This document shows positions 48,751 to 57,332 of a stretch of 64,000 nucleotides of DNA, in pieces. Where the stretch lies: assembly GCF_000577275.2 (NCBI RefSeq), contig NZ_HG916855.1, positions 62,001-126,000 of the forward strand. Direction: 5' to 3'. The notes beneath the pieces were generated by a model, which saw only the letters and a list, made by a program, of their open reading frames with translations, was not told the DNA's origin and did no database searches. The stretch comes from Rhizobium favelukesii. GTDB taxonomy: Bacteria > Pseudomonadota > Alphaproteobacteria > Rhizobiales > Rhizobiaceae. Numbering within the stretch: the stretch's first letter is position 1; every line of letters starts with the position of its first letter. A program made the translations under genes and the position numbers.

Positions 48751-49179
48751 TCAGATCTTCCGGAACTCGAGCTCGTATATGACTTCGTCGCCGGTCGTCG
48801 GATCCACGCCCGGCGCGCCGCTGATGACCAACCGCTTGCCGTCGATGGAGAATGGCCTGATCAGGTCGCTGACGCCCCAGGCCGGATTCCAGCTGGCATC
48901 GACATGGTGGATAACGCGGCCGTTATCGAACGTGTAGCTGCCGGCATAGGCGAGCATGCTATCGAAGAGCGCGACTTTTTCTGAATCTGTCGGCATTTTG
49001 CCGTTGGCTCTTGGCCGTTCGCTGCTGACGACCAATGCCATCATTCTACCGTCCGGTTGATAGGATAGGAAACCAACGGGATCCGGGCCCATCGCGTCGG
49101 AAACGGCGCCGGACGAAACCATCTTGCGTTTCCACGACACCATTCGCCAAGTTCCATGTAAAGCGGCTGCACTTCCCAT
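48751..49179 (-). CDS. Lipocalin-like domain protein
   Basis: The 142-residue protein begins GSAAALHGTWRMVSWKRK and has PVGFLSYQPDGRMMALVVSS, FDSMLAYAGSYTF and a C-terminal EVIYELEFRKI, the pattern of lipocalin_5-type proteins, which bind small hydrophobic molecules. I chose the ATG at 49179, which has GGGGGAG about 5 bases ahead; two earlier Met codons are possible. It lies downstream of pcaQ in the same direction and might be co-transcribed, so a link to aromatic metabolism is possible but unproven. Confidence 0.72.
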   Translation of the reverse strand: MGSAAALHGTWRMVSWKRKMVSSGAVSDAMGPDPVGFLSYQPDGRMMALVVSSERPRANGKMPTDSEKVALFDSMLAYAGSYTFDNGRVIHHVDASWNPAWGVSDLIRPFSIDGKRLVISGAPGVDPTTGDEVIYELEFRKI

Positions 49180-49240
49180 AGGCTCCCCCATGCGCCGTTG
49201 CATTCGCGGAGCATATCATGGGGCCAGCACATGGAACAGG

Positions 49241-50164
49241 CTATGGCTTTGCCACGTCTGCAGCCGCTTCCCGCAACGTCTGCATGAGGATCGATAGCGG
49301 CAGCGAGGGGATGGCATCCGTCCGCATCGTCAGGCCGACCGGTCCCTTCGTCTCGCTCGTGTCGATTGGCAGGACCTTCAACAGGCCGTCGGCGATGTCG
49401 GTGGCGACGACGCCCGTGGAAATGATCCAGATGGCGTTACTGGTGCGCACAAAGGCGCGGCCAAAGGAGTCCGAAACTGTTTCGATCTGGTTTGGCAGGC
49501 TGGCGACGCCGTTGGCGATCAGGAAGCTTTCCACAAACGGCCGGATGATCGAAGCCCGGGTGGGCATCAGGACGGTGTATTCGCCGAGGCTGGCAAAGAG
49601 CGATTGCTTGCTCTTGAGCAAGGGGTGGTCGGCACGAACCGCAAAGACGACCTGCTCGGAATAGAGATGTTCAAAGGAGAAGCCTGCCATCTTCTCCGCG
49701 CCGGCAAGGCGCCCCACAACGAGATCGAGATCCCCGACCCGCAACTGCTCCAAAAGCACTGCGTTCTCCCCCGTGACGATCTTGATGCGGCTCCAGGTGT
49801 TCTCCTTGAGGAAGAGTTCCATGGCGCGTGGCATGATGCGGGTCGACACCGTTGGCAGTGCGCCGATTCGGATCGGCGGCGCCTCGCCGAAACGCTCCTG
49901 CGAGACCGAGTCGAGCCCCTGGCGCAGCGCCGTCAGTGCCGCCCCCGCGTGGCGGAGAAAGACGTCGCCATAGCGGGTGATCTTGATGCCGCGTCCATCG
50001 CGCTCGAAGACCGCGACGCCCAGCACGTCTTCCAGCTCGCGGATCGTCTTTGTCACCGCCGGCTGGCTGACATTGAGCAGTTCGGCAGCCTTCATCACGC
50101 TTTTCTGACGCGCGACCTCGACAAACGTCTGCAGATGACGAAACTTTACGCGACTGTCGACCAC
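49241..50164 (-). CDS. pcaQ: LysR-family activator of protocatechuate genes
   Basis: The 307-residue regulator has an N-terminal helix-turn-helix (VARQKSVMKAAELLNVSQPAVTKTIRELEDVLGVAVFERDGRGI) and a C-terminal LysR effector domain. It is divergent from pcaDCHGB with a matching binding site at 50170-50185, as known for PcaQ in Agrobacterium and Sinorhizobium, where it activates with beta-carboxy-cis,cis-muconate or a related lactone. It probably also controls the gene at 54145. Confidence 0.93.
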   Translation of the reverse strand: MVDSRVKFRHLQTFVEVARQKSVMKAAELLNVSQPAVTKTIRELEDVLGVAVFERDGRGIKITRYGDVFLRHAGAALTALRQGLDSVSQERFGEAPPIRIGALPTVSTRIMPRAMELFLKENTWSRIKIVTGENAVLLEQLRVGDLDLVVGRLAGAEKMAGFSFEHLYSEQVVFAVRADHPLLKSKQSLFASLGEYTVLMPTRASIIRPFVESFLIANGVASLPNQIETVSDSFGRAFVRTSNAIWIISTGVVATDIADGLLKVLPIDTSETKGPVGLTMRTDAIPSLPLSILMQTLREAAADVAKP

Positions 50165-50169
50165 GTTTC

Positions 50170-50185
50170 ATAACTCCCGAGTTAT
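50170..50185. promoter_or_regulatory. PcaQ-binding box upstream of pcaD
   Basis: ATAACT-CCCG-AGTTAT is a perfect 6+4+6 palindrome, close to the published PcaQ pattern ATAACC-N4-GGTTAA. It lies 5 bases upstream of the pcaQ start and about 125 bases from the pcaD start, so it can serve activation of pcaDCHGB and autorepression of pcaQ. A second half-site-like CTAACC occurs near 50214. Confidence 0.8.
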
Positions 50186-50308
50186 CGAAATGCCACGAAA
50201 TATCATTTTACCTAACCAGATTAAACATTCAATTTGAACCTGGGTCTGCGCAGGATCTTTCATCAGTCGACCGCGACGTGTTGGATGTGCGCGGAGAGGA
50301 GATTGGCC

Positions 50309-51118
50309 GTGCAATTTGCCCGCATCAACGACATTGCGATCCACTATCAGCTGATTGGAGGTCCCCCCGACAAGCCAGTCATCGTCTTTGCCAACTCACT
50401 CGGGACGGACTTCCGCATCTGGCGTGACGTCATCGTCCGGCTGGCCGGGGACTATGCGATCGTTGTCTACGACAAGCGCGGCCACGGGCTTTCCGATGTC
50501 GGCCAGGTCCCCTATTCGATCGAGGACCATGCCTCAGACCTTGCCGGTCTGCTCGATCTTCTGGCGGTGAAGCGGGCTTTCATGTGCGGGCTTTCCGTGG
50601 GCGGGCTGATCGCGCAGGCGCTCTATAGGGCGCGTCCAGACATGGTGCAGGGGCTGATCCTGTGCGACACCGCCCACAAGATCGGCACGGCCGAGAGCTG
50701 GAATGCCCGGATTGCCACCGTCGCCAGCAAGGGGATCGGCAGTATCGTCGATGGCGTCATGGAGCTCTGGTTCACGCCGGCCTTCCGGCGACCGGAGAAC
50801 ACGGCCTATCACGGCTATCGCAATATGCTCGTGCGCCAGCCGGTGGAAGGTTATCTCGCCACCTGCGAGGCGATCCGCGATGCCGACTATACGGAGGCGG
50901 CTGCCAAGATCAGTGTTCCGACGATCTGCATTGTCGGAGACCAGGATGGCTCCACGCCGCCTGACCTCGTGAAGTCGACCGCCAAGCTCATTCCCAATGC
51001 CTCCTTCGAGATTATCCGCGACGCCGGCCATATCCCTTGCGTGGAGCAGCCGGACGTGCTGACCGCAATCATCAGGGCATTCATCGGACCCGCATTGCAT
51101 GGAGAAAACAACCCATGA
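50309..51118 (+). CDS. pcaD: 3-oxoadipate enol-lactonase
   Basis: The 269-residue alpha/beta hydrolase opens beta-ketoadipate enol-lactone to beta-ketoadipate. It has FANSLGTDFRIWRDV, the nucleophile elbow CGLSVGGLIAQAL, and the terminal Asp/His set (CIVGDQDGSTPP, DAGHIPCVEQP). The start is the GTG at 50309 behind GGAGAGGAG, giving the usual MQFARINDIAIHYQ. It is the first gene of pcaDCHGB and overlaps pcaC by 4 bases. Confidence 0.93.
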   Translation: MQFARINDIAIHYQLIGGPPDKPVIVFANSLGTDFRIWRDVIVRLAGDYAIVVYDKRGHGLSDVGQVPYSIEDHASDLAGLLDLLAVKRAFMCGLSVGGLIAQALYRARPDMVQGLILCDTAHKIGTAESWNARIATVASKGIGSIVDGVMELWFTPAFRRPENTAYHGYRNMLVRQPVEGYLATCEAIRDADYTEAAAKISVPTICIVGDQDGSTPPDLVKSTAKLIPNASFEIIRDAGHIPCVEQPDVLTAIIRAFIGPALHGENNP

Positions 51119-51516
51119 GTGAACTCCCGTCATCGGAGCGCTTTGAGCAAGGGATGGCCACGCGCCGTGCCGTGCTCGGCGACGCCCATGTCGACCGCGC
51201 CGTGGCAAGCTCGACGCCGTTCGACAAGCCGTTTCAAGACCTGATCACGGAAGCCGCCTGGGGACACGTCTGGTCGCGTCCGACGCTAACGCGCCGCGAG
51301 CGATCGATCGTGACCATCGCTGTCTTAGCCGCGCTCGGCCAGGACGACGAGGTGGCGATGCACGTTCGCGCCACCGCCAACACCGGCGCCTCTCGTGACG
51401 ACATCTGCGAAGCGCTGCTGCATGTGGCGATTTATGCCGGCGTTCCCGCTGCCAATCACGCCATCAAGATCGCCAAGCATGTTTTCGAACAGATGGACGC
51501 CGGCAAGGCGGCCTGA
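51115..51516 (+). CDS. pcaC: 4-carboxymuconolactone decarboxylase
   Basis: The 133-residue protein decarboxylates gamma-carboxymuconolactone to the enol-lactone. It has the AhpD/CMD fold signs [39 protein letters not shown] and [20 protein letters not shown]. It overlaps the pcaD stop (ATGA) and is followed by pcaH after 10 bases. Confidence 0.94.
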   Translation: MSELPSSERFEQGMATRRAVLGDAHVDRAVASSTPFDKPFQDLITEAAWGHVWSRPTLTRRERSIVTIAVLAALGQDDEVAMHVRATANTGASRDDICEALLHVAIYAGVPAANHAIKIAKHVFEQMDAGKAA

Positions 51517-51526
51517 AAGGCATAGG

Positions 51527-52276
51527 ATGTCCGACCTCCCTAACCGCATGCCCGAAACCGGCGCCTTCTTTGCACGTGACCGAGAATGGCACGCGCCCGC
51601 CTTCACCCCCGGCTACAAGACGTCGGTCCTGCGCTCGCCGCAGCGCGCCCTGCTTTCGCTCGACGGCACGATCTCGGAGATCACCGGTCCTGTCTTTGGC
51701 CATTCGATGATCGGCGAACTCGACAATGACCTGATCCACAACTTCGCCAAGCCAGGCGAGAGCGCCATCGGCGAGCGCATCGTGGTTCATGGCCGCGTGC
51801 TTGACGAACGCGGCCGGGCGGTGCCCGGTGCGCTTGTTGAATTCTGGCAGGCCAATGCCGGCGGCCGCTACCGCCACAAGAAGGAAACCTATCTTGCCGC
51901 CATCGATCCGAACTTCGGCGGCTGTGGGCGCTCCATCACCGATGAAGACGGTCAATATGCGTTCCGTACCGTTCGTCCGGGCGCCTATCCCTGGCCGAAC
52001 GGTGTCAATGACTGGCGACCGGCCCATATCCACTTCTCGATCTTCGGCCACGGCTTTGCCCAGCGCCTGATCACACAAATGTATTTCGAGGGGGATCCGA
52101 TGATCTGGAAGTGTCCAATCGTCGGCACGATCCCCGACAAGCGCGCCATCGAGCAATTGATTGCGCCGCTCGACTGGGGCAACACAATTCCAATGGATGC
52201 ACGCGCCTATAAATTCGACATCGTGCTGCGCGGTCGCCGCTCGACGATGTTCGAAAACCGGCCGGAGGGGAACTGA
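51527..52276 (+). CDS. pcaH: Protocatechuate 3,4-dioxygenase, beta subunit
   Basis: The 249-residue iron-binding subunit cleaves protocatechuate to beta-carboxy-cis,cis-muconate. The four non-heme Fe(III) ligands can be placed at Tyr115 (GGRYRHKK), Tyr154 (PGAYPWPN), His167 and His169 (PAHIHFS); their spacing of 39, 13 and 2 equals that of the Pseudomonas enzyme. AGGAT-type ribosome site. The stop shares one base with the pcaG start. Confidence 0.95.
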   Translation: MSDLPNRMPETGAFFARDREWHAPAFTPGYKTSVLRSPQRALLSLDGTISEITGPVFGHSMIGELDNDLIHNFAKPGESAIGERIVVHGRVLDERGRAVPGALVEFWQANAGGRYRHKKETYLAAIDPNFGGCGRSITDEDGQYAFRTVRPGAYPWPNGVNDWRPAHIHFSIFGHGFAQRLITQMYFEGDPMIWKCPIVGTIPDKRAIEQLIAPLDWGNTIPMDARAYKFDIVLRGRRSTMFENRPEGN

Positions 52277-52890
52277 TGGTACAGCAACTCGGCTACCTGA
52301 AGGAAACGCCTTCGCAGACGGCGGGTCCCTATGTCCATATTGGTCTGACCCCGAACGTGTGCGATATCAACGGCGTCTACGAGGCCGACCTTGGCACGGT
52401 GATGGTCAACGACAAAACGCTTGGCGAGCGCATCAGCGTCAGCGGCCGCGTCTTTGATGGTGCCGGCGCGTTGGTACGCGATGCAGTTATCGAAATCTGG
52501 CAGGCAGACAGCGCCGGCCTCTACAATAGCCCCTCTGACATGCGTGGTACGACCGATCCGAACTTCTCCGGCTGGGGGCGTTGTGCGACACGCGCCGACG
52601 ACGGCGTCTTCGTTTTCGACACGATCAAGCCCGGCCGCGTCCCTTTCAAGGACGGCCGCGAGATGGCGCCGCACATCACTTTCTGGATCGTCGCGCGCGG
52701 CATCAACATCGGCCTGCATACGCGCATGTATTTCCCCGAAGAGACCGAGGCAAACAAGACAGATCCGCTCCTCATGCGCATCGAGCAGAAAGAGCGCGTC
52801 GATACGCTGATCGCCACGCGTGAAGGATCGACCTACACCTTCGACATCCGGCTCCAGGGAGACAGGGAGACGGTGTTCCTGGATATCTGA
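52276..52890 (+). CDS. pcaG: Protocatechuate 3,4-dioxygenase, alpha subunit
   Basis: The 204-residue structural partner of PcaH has KETPSQTAGPYVHIGLTP at the N-terminus and APHITFWIVARGINIGLHTR and MYFPE further on. It lacks the iron ligands, as expected for the alpha subunit, and helps form the active-site wall. It is translationally coupled to pcaH. Confidence 0.94.
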   Translation: MVQQLGYLKETPSQTAGPYVHIGLTPNVCDINGVYEADLGTVMVNDKTLGERISVSGRVFDGAGALVRDAVIEIWQADSAGLYNSPSDMRGTTDPNFSGWGRCATRADDGVFVFDTIKPGRVPFKDGREMAPHITFWIVARGINIGLHTRMYFPEETEANKTDPLLMRIEQKERVDTLIATREGSTYTFDIRLQGDRETVFLDI

Positions 52891-52965
52891 CCCGCAAGCT
52901 GGTGCGGGACCTAGTAAACGCGACGATTCCCGGCGCAGTTATCGGTCCTTGCAAGAAAGACGCCG

Positions 52966-54018
52966 ATGACCATCTCACCTTTCGATCACCCCTTCCTCTG
53001 CGGCCTGCTCGGCGATGGCGAAACGGCGTCGTATTTCTCTGCTGATGCGGATATTCGCGCCATGCTTGCTTTTGAGGCCGCCCTCGCCAAGGCCGAGGCG
53101 GTCCATGGTCTGATTTCGCCTGATGCGGCTCGCCGGATCGGTGTCGTTTGCGCCACATTTGAACCGGATCTTTCCCAGCTCAGAGCCGCCACGGCCTGCG
53201 ATGGCGTTGTCGTTGCCGATCTCGTCAAACAGCTTCGCAAAGCCGTGGGCAGCCCGTTTTCGGATTGTGTTCACCTCGGCGCCACCAGCCAGGATGTCAT
53301 CGACACCAGCCTGATGGTTCGGCTGAAGGCCGTCGCGTTCCTGTTTTCGAACCGCCTTTCAAAGATCGCACAAGCATTCGACGACCTCGACGCGAGGTTT
53401 GGCAAGGCCCGCCTGATGGGGCGCACACGCATGCAGGCGGCCATTGCCATCACCGTGTCCGATCGTCTCCGGGCCTGGCGCGCGCCGCTCGAGGGCTATC
53501 GCGACAGGCTGACCGAACAGCGGTTTCTTGTGCAGTTCGGCGGCGCCGCCGGAACGCTTGAGACGCTTAAGGACAAGGCGCCGCCCATACGGGCCGCTCT
53601 TGCTCAGGAGCTCGGGCTTGGCGACGAGCCGCAGTGGCAAAGCCAGCGCGGGTTAATAGCAGATCTCGCCAGTCTGCTTTCCCTCATCAGCGGAAGTCTT
53701 GGCAAGTTTGGCCAGGATATTGCGCTTCTGGCGCAGGCCGGCGATGAGATCGGGCTTGCCGGTGGCGGTGGTTCGTCCGCCATGTTCCACAAGCAGAACC
53801 CAGTCGCGGCCGAAACTCTGGTTGCCCTTGCGCGTTTCAACGCAACCCAGCTTTCCGGTATTCATCAGTCGCTCGTGCACGAGCAGGAGCGCTCCGGTGC
53901 GGCCTGGACGCTGGAATGGCTCATTCTGCCGCAAATGGTTATGGCTACGGCCGCTTCGCTGCGTCTGGCATTCGAGCTGACGGGCAATATACGGCGAATT
54001 GGCGCCGCAAAATCATAA
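52966..54018 (+). CDS. pcaB: 3-carboxy-cis,cis-muconate cycloisomerase
   Basis: The 350-residue fumarase/aspartase-superfamily enzyme converts carboxymuconate to gamma-carboxymuconolactone. It has SDCVHLGATSQDVIDTS, MGRTRMQAA and the signature loop GGGGSSAMFHKQNPV. It is shorter than the roughly 450-residue Pseudomonas enzyme, which is usual for the alphaproteobacterial form. It ends the pcaDCHGB operon; its stop overlaps a second PcaQ-like box. Confidence 0.92.
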   Translation: MTISPFDHPFLCGLLGDGETASYFSADADIRAMLAFEAALAKAEAVHGLISPDAARRIGVVCATFEPDLSQLRAATACDGVVVADLVKQLRKAVGSPFSDCVHLGATSQDVIDTSLMVRLKAVAFLFSNRLSKIAQAFDDLDARFGKARLMGRTRMQAAIAITVSDRLRAWRAPLEGYRDRLTEQRFLVQFGGAAGTLETLKDKAPPIRAALAQELGLGDEPQWQSQRGLIADLASLLSLISGSLGKFGQDIALLAQAGDEIGLAGGGGSSAMFHKQNPVAAETLVALARFNATQLSGIHQSLVHEQERSGAAWTLEWLILPQMVMATAASLRLAFELTGNIRRIGAAKS

Positions 54019-54030
54019 CCCCTGAACTAT
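54015..54030. promoter_or_regulatory. Second PcaQ-like box, overlapping the pcaB stop
   Basis: ATAACC-CCTG-AACTAT fits the ATAACC-N4-GGTTAA-like PcaQ pattern in its left half and closely in its right half. It lies about 115 bases upstream of the transporter-derived gene at 54145. In S. meliloti PcaQ controls the pcaM transporter genes, so this is the expected place for such a site. Confidence 0.65.
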
Positions 54031-54144
54031 GAGTTTCGCCTTTTATTTCATTTTACATTACCGTTTTGAATGAGACACTATCGCCAAAGTTTTAGCTCTG
54101 GGCTAATCCGGCGTAGGAGTGCGCCATCGTCAATGGGAGGATTT

Positions 54145-55395
54145 ATGAAACGGTTTGTCCTGGCCGCCGTTGCGGCAATCGTCATGAGCACAGCGGCCTA
54201 TGCCGATACCATAAAGGTCGGTGTCGTCGGGCCGTTCTCGGGTCCATTCGCCCTGCAGGGCAAGAACTTCAAGGCCGGCATCGACGCTTACATGACGATC
54301 AACGGCAACAAGATCGGCGACAATACCGTGGAGGTGATCTATCGCGACCTTCCCGCCGCCGATCCGGCGCAATCCAAGGCCTTGGCGCAGGAACTGGTCG
54401 TCAAGGAAAAGGTGCAGTATCTCGCCGGCTTCTATTTCACGCCTGACGCCATGGCTGTGACGCCGATCCTCAAGCAGGCGAATACGCCGCTCGTCATCAT
54501 GAACGCCGCCACATCGGCGATTGTCACAAAGAGCCCGCTGGTGGTGCGCACCTCCTTCACGACCTGGCAGACCTCCACCCCGATCGCCAAGGTTGCCCAT
54601 GATGCCGGCGTCGCCAAGGTGATCTCTGTCGTCAGCGACTACGGCCCCGGTGTCGATGCCGAGAATGCCTTTAAGGCGGCGTTCGAGAAGGAAGGCGGGC
54701 AGGTGGTCGAGGCAATCCGCATGCCGCTGTCGACCAACGACTTCAGCCCGATCATGCAGCGCATCAAGGATTCCGGTGCGAAAGGGGTCTTCGCCTTCCT
54801 GCCGTCCGGTCCGACCACCCTCGGCTTCGTCAAGGCCTACAACGAAAATGGCCTCAAGGATGCCGGCATCAAGTTCTTCGCGCCGGGCGACCTGACGCAA
54901 GAGTCCGATCTTCACAAGGGATTGGGCTATGTGCCGCAGGCGCGCTGCGTCTTCCCTACATTGACAGTGGAGGAAAACCTCTTCGTCGGCCTGAAAGGCC
55001 GCGCCAAGACCGCCCTGGAAGAAGCCTACGACATGTTTCCGCGTTTGAAGGAGCGACGCCGAAACCTCGGCAACCAGCTTTCGGGCGGCGAACAGCAGAT
55101 GCTGTCCACGGCGCGCACGATCCTCGGCCGCCCGTCGGTACTTCTGCTGGACGAGCCACTCGAGGGGCTGGCGCCCGTCATTTGCGAGGAACTGATGGCG
55201 GCCTTCGCCGAACTTGCAAAGACCGGTGATATGACCATTCTTCTTGTGGAGCAGCGCATCCAAAGCGCGCTCGACTTTGCCGATCATGTGATCGTGCTTG
55301 AGCGCGGGCGGCTTGCCTGGGCTGGCACGCCGAAGACGCTGTCGGACGACCAGGATGCCGTCGAGCGTCTGCTGGGCGTGGGCGGTTTGCACTAA
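54145..55395 (+). CDS. Chimeric gene: Pca-type binding protein fused to the back half of a LivF-type ATPase
   Basis: The 416-residue frame has a signal peptide (MKRFVLAAVA, cleavage near residue 20) and a branched-chain-amino-acid-type binding protein up to about residue 256 (VGPFSGPFALQGK, FAPGDLTQESDL). It then turns into the second half of a LivF ATPase: GLGYVPQARCVFPTLTVEEN, LSGGEQQMLSTAR, VLLLDEPLEGLAP, ILLVEQ. Walker A is missing. The likely history is one in-frame deletion removing the end of pcaM, the two permeases, the first ATPase and the start of pcaX. The product would be exported and cannot work as an importer. GGGAGG precedes the ATG. Confidence 0.88.
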   Translation: MKRFVLAAVAAIVMSTAAYADTIKVGVVGPFSGPFALQGKNFKAGIDAYMTINGNKIGDNTVEVIYRDLPAADPAQSKALAQELVVKEKVQYLAGFYFTPDAMAVTPILKQANTPLVIMNAATSAIVTKSPLVVRTSFTTWQTSTPIAKVAHDAGVAKVISVVSDYGPGVDAENAFKAAFEKEGGQVVEAIRMPLSTNDFSPIMQRIKDSGAKGVFAFLPSGPTTLGFVKAYNENGLKDAGIKFFAPGDLTQESDLHKGLGYVPQARCVFPTLTVEENLFVGLKGRAKTALEEAYDMFPRLKERRRNLGNQLSGGEQQMLSTARTILGRPSVLLLDEPLEGLAPVICEELMAAFAELAKTGDMTILLVEQRIQSALDFADHVIVLERGRLAWAGTPKTLSDDQDAVERLLGVGGLH

Positions 55396-55755
55396 CTCGC
55401 GACCACGTCGCGTTGCGGTTCCAACAGAAGCGTCCTGCCCGCGCCTGGCGTTCTCATACTATCGACGCAGGAGCCGACAATTGTATTCGCGCAGTTGAGA
55501 AACCATTTAATAGACAAGAAATGCGGAACGTGCCGCTTTTGTCTTGCCAGGCGTCATCCTCCGTTCACCAAAAACAAACCATAAGCAGTTGCGTTCTGAC
55601 GTGAAAACCGATTGCTTAGGAATATCTACCATTCTGCTGGCAGCTGGTAGAAACGGTATGAAGGATACAGGGCAGCCTATGGAAATCAGCGCTTCGCTTG
55701 TTCATCAAAGTATGATTACGATGGCGTTGTGGGGTCGGCCCATTTTGAAGACGCG
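55396..55755. other. 360-base gap before the MBL-fold gene
   Basis: No gene was recognised on either strand. The region is relatively AT-rich in its middle (about 55490-55640), which fits a promoter region for the following gene. No clear hairpin follows the chimeric transporter gene. Confidence 0.35.
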
Positions 55756-56586
55756 ATGAGTAAAGATCTGTTTCAGGTAAAGTTTTGGGGCGTTCGCGGC
55801 AGCATCCCGGTCTCGGGCCCCGAATTCGATCGCTACGGCGGCAACACCTCGTGCATCGAAATTCGCTGCGGTGAACACCGGATGATCTTCGACGCCGGAT
55901 CAGGCGTACGCGAAGCCGGGCTTGCCATGCTGAATGAGGACGTCCGGAATGTCGACCTGTTTTTCAGTCACTGTCACTACGACCACATCATCGGCCTGCC
56001 GTTCTTCAAGGCGATTTACTATCCCACCATCGACCTGACGATCTGGTCCGGCCATCTTGACGGAAAGATGAGCACCCGCGAGATGATCGAGCAGTTCATC
56101 AGCCCGCCATGGTTCCCTGTCAAAACCGACATCTGCCAGGCGACGATGAGCTTTCGCGACTTTCATGCGGGTCAGACGCTGGAGCCACGGCCCGGCATCA
56201 AGATCAAGACCTTCATGCTGAACCATCCCGGCGGGGCGATCGGGTACCGTGTGGAATGGAAGGGACGCTCCGTGGCGCTGATCTACGACATCGAGCATAT
56301 TCCCGGCGTCTATGATCCGGTTGCGCTGGAGATGATGAAAGACGTCGATCTTGCCGTTTACGACTGCACCTACAACGAAGACGAGATGCAGCGCTTCAAG
56401 GGCTTCGGCCATTCCACATGGCAGCATGGTGTCGAACTCGCCAAGATGGCCGGCACCAAGCAGTTTGCCCTGTTCCACCATGCACCCTCGCGAACAGATA
56501 CCCAGCTGGAGCGGATGGAACACGAGGCACAGGCTTCGTTCCGAGGAGCTTTCGCCGCAAGGGACAATCAGGTCCTCGAAATCTAG
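55756..56586 (+). CDS. MBL-fold metallo-hydrolase
   Basis: The 276-residue protein has the metallo-beta-lactamase motif HCHYDH (residues 72-77) after a WGVRGSIPVSGPEFDRYGGNTSC start typical of the PhnP/cAMP-phosphodiesterase-like branch. Further metal ligands are His in LNHPGGAIGY, Asp in ALIYDIEH and His in LFHHAPSRTD. It may be a phosphodiesterase; a role in cyclic-nucleotide turnover would fit the cyclase-rich neighbourhood but is inferred. The ATG at 55756 is preferred over an upstream GTG/ATG frame. It overlaps the convergent deacetylase gene by 4 bases. Confidence 0.82.
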   Translation: MSKDLFQVKFWGVRGSIPVSGPEFDRYGGNTSCIEIRCGEHRMIFDAGSGVREAGLAMLNEDVRNVDLFFSHCHYDHIIGLPFFKAIYYPTIDLTIWSGHLDGKMSTREMIEQFISPPWFPVKTDICQATMSFRDFHAGQTLEPRPGIKIKTFMLNHPGGAIGYRVEWKGRSVALIYDIEHIPGVYDPVALEMMKDVDLAVYDCTYNEDEMQRFKGFGHSTWQHGVELAKMAGTKQFALFHHAPSRTDTQLERMEHEAQASFRGAFAARDNQVLEI

Positions 56587-57332
56587 CCAAGCAGATCGCG
56601 CGCCGACATCCAGGCGGCGCCCGGATGATGCCCGGTCTCTTGGAAGAGACGGGTCAGGAACTCCCATTCCGACGCGCCATGCACCAGATGGTGGGTGAGT
56701 ATGCCGACCGGCTCATCGTCCTTTGCAAAGCGAGCCTGCAATTGCGCGACCAGGTCTGCGACCAGATCGCCATGCGGCCGGTTCCCGCGCTGTTTGCGGC
56801 TGTTGACAACGTCGACATGCGTGTTCAACAGGCGGATCGGACCGCCGGCCTCAGCCCTGCCGAATATCGACAGAGCTTTGAAGTCCCGCGCGCCAAGTTG
56901 GGGGACCAGTGCCTCGCTTATTCTGTTCCAGGGCGGCACCAGCATCGGGACCAGCCTTGGGCCGTAAAGGCCTTGAAGGGCGACAAGTCCATCGTGCAAT
57001 TGCCCGAGCACGACGTCGGCCGACCGGTGGCGGCCGAGTTCCTGTTTCTTTTCGTCTGGGCCGGCATGGTTTGCATGCGACCAGCCGTGCACGGCCACAA
57101 GGATGTGGCCTTCTCCAGACAGACGTGTCGCCAGGGCTTCTCCGGTAGAGGCCGGAATGACCGCAATTGTTAGCGGGAGGCAAGCCCGGCGAGTGACCTC
57201 CAGCAGGGTTTCGAGTGCGTCAGTCGGCTCGGTGGCATCGTCGTCGCGCAACCAAAATCGTGCCTGGCAACCTGCTGCCCGCCAGCGGTCCAGCTCCTGT
57301 CGCAGTGGGGTCCAGATCTGATCGTCGGTCAT
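56583..57332 (-). CDS. Polysaccharide-deacetylase-like protein
   Basis: The 249-residue protein has FWLRDDDATEPTDALETLLE, with the paired Asp seen in carbohydrate esterase family 4-like folds, then VHGWSHANHAG (His-His metal site) and PPWNRIS. These fit a deacetylase or a DUF2334-type relative acting on a glycan. It overlaps the upstream glycosyltransferase gene by 4 bases (ATGA), so both act in one pathway. Confidence 0.75.
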   Translation of the reverse strand: MTDDQIWTPLRQELDRWRAAGCQARFWLRDDDATEPTDALETLLEVTRRACLPLTIAVIPASTGEALATRLSGEGHILVAVHGWSHANHAGPDEKKQELGRHRSADVVLGQLHDGLVALQGLYGPRLVPMLVPPWNRISEALVPQLGARDFKALSIFGRAEAGGPIRLLNTHVDVVNSRKQRGNRPHGDLVADLVAQLQARFAKDDEPVGILTHHLVHGASEWEFLTRLFQETGHHPGAAWMSARDLLG

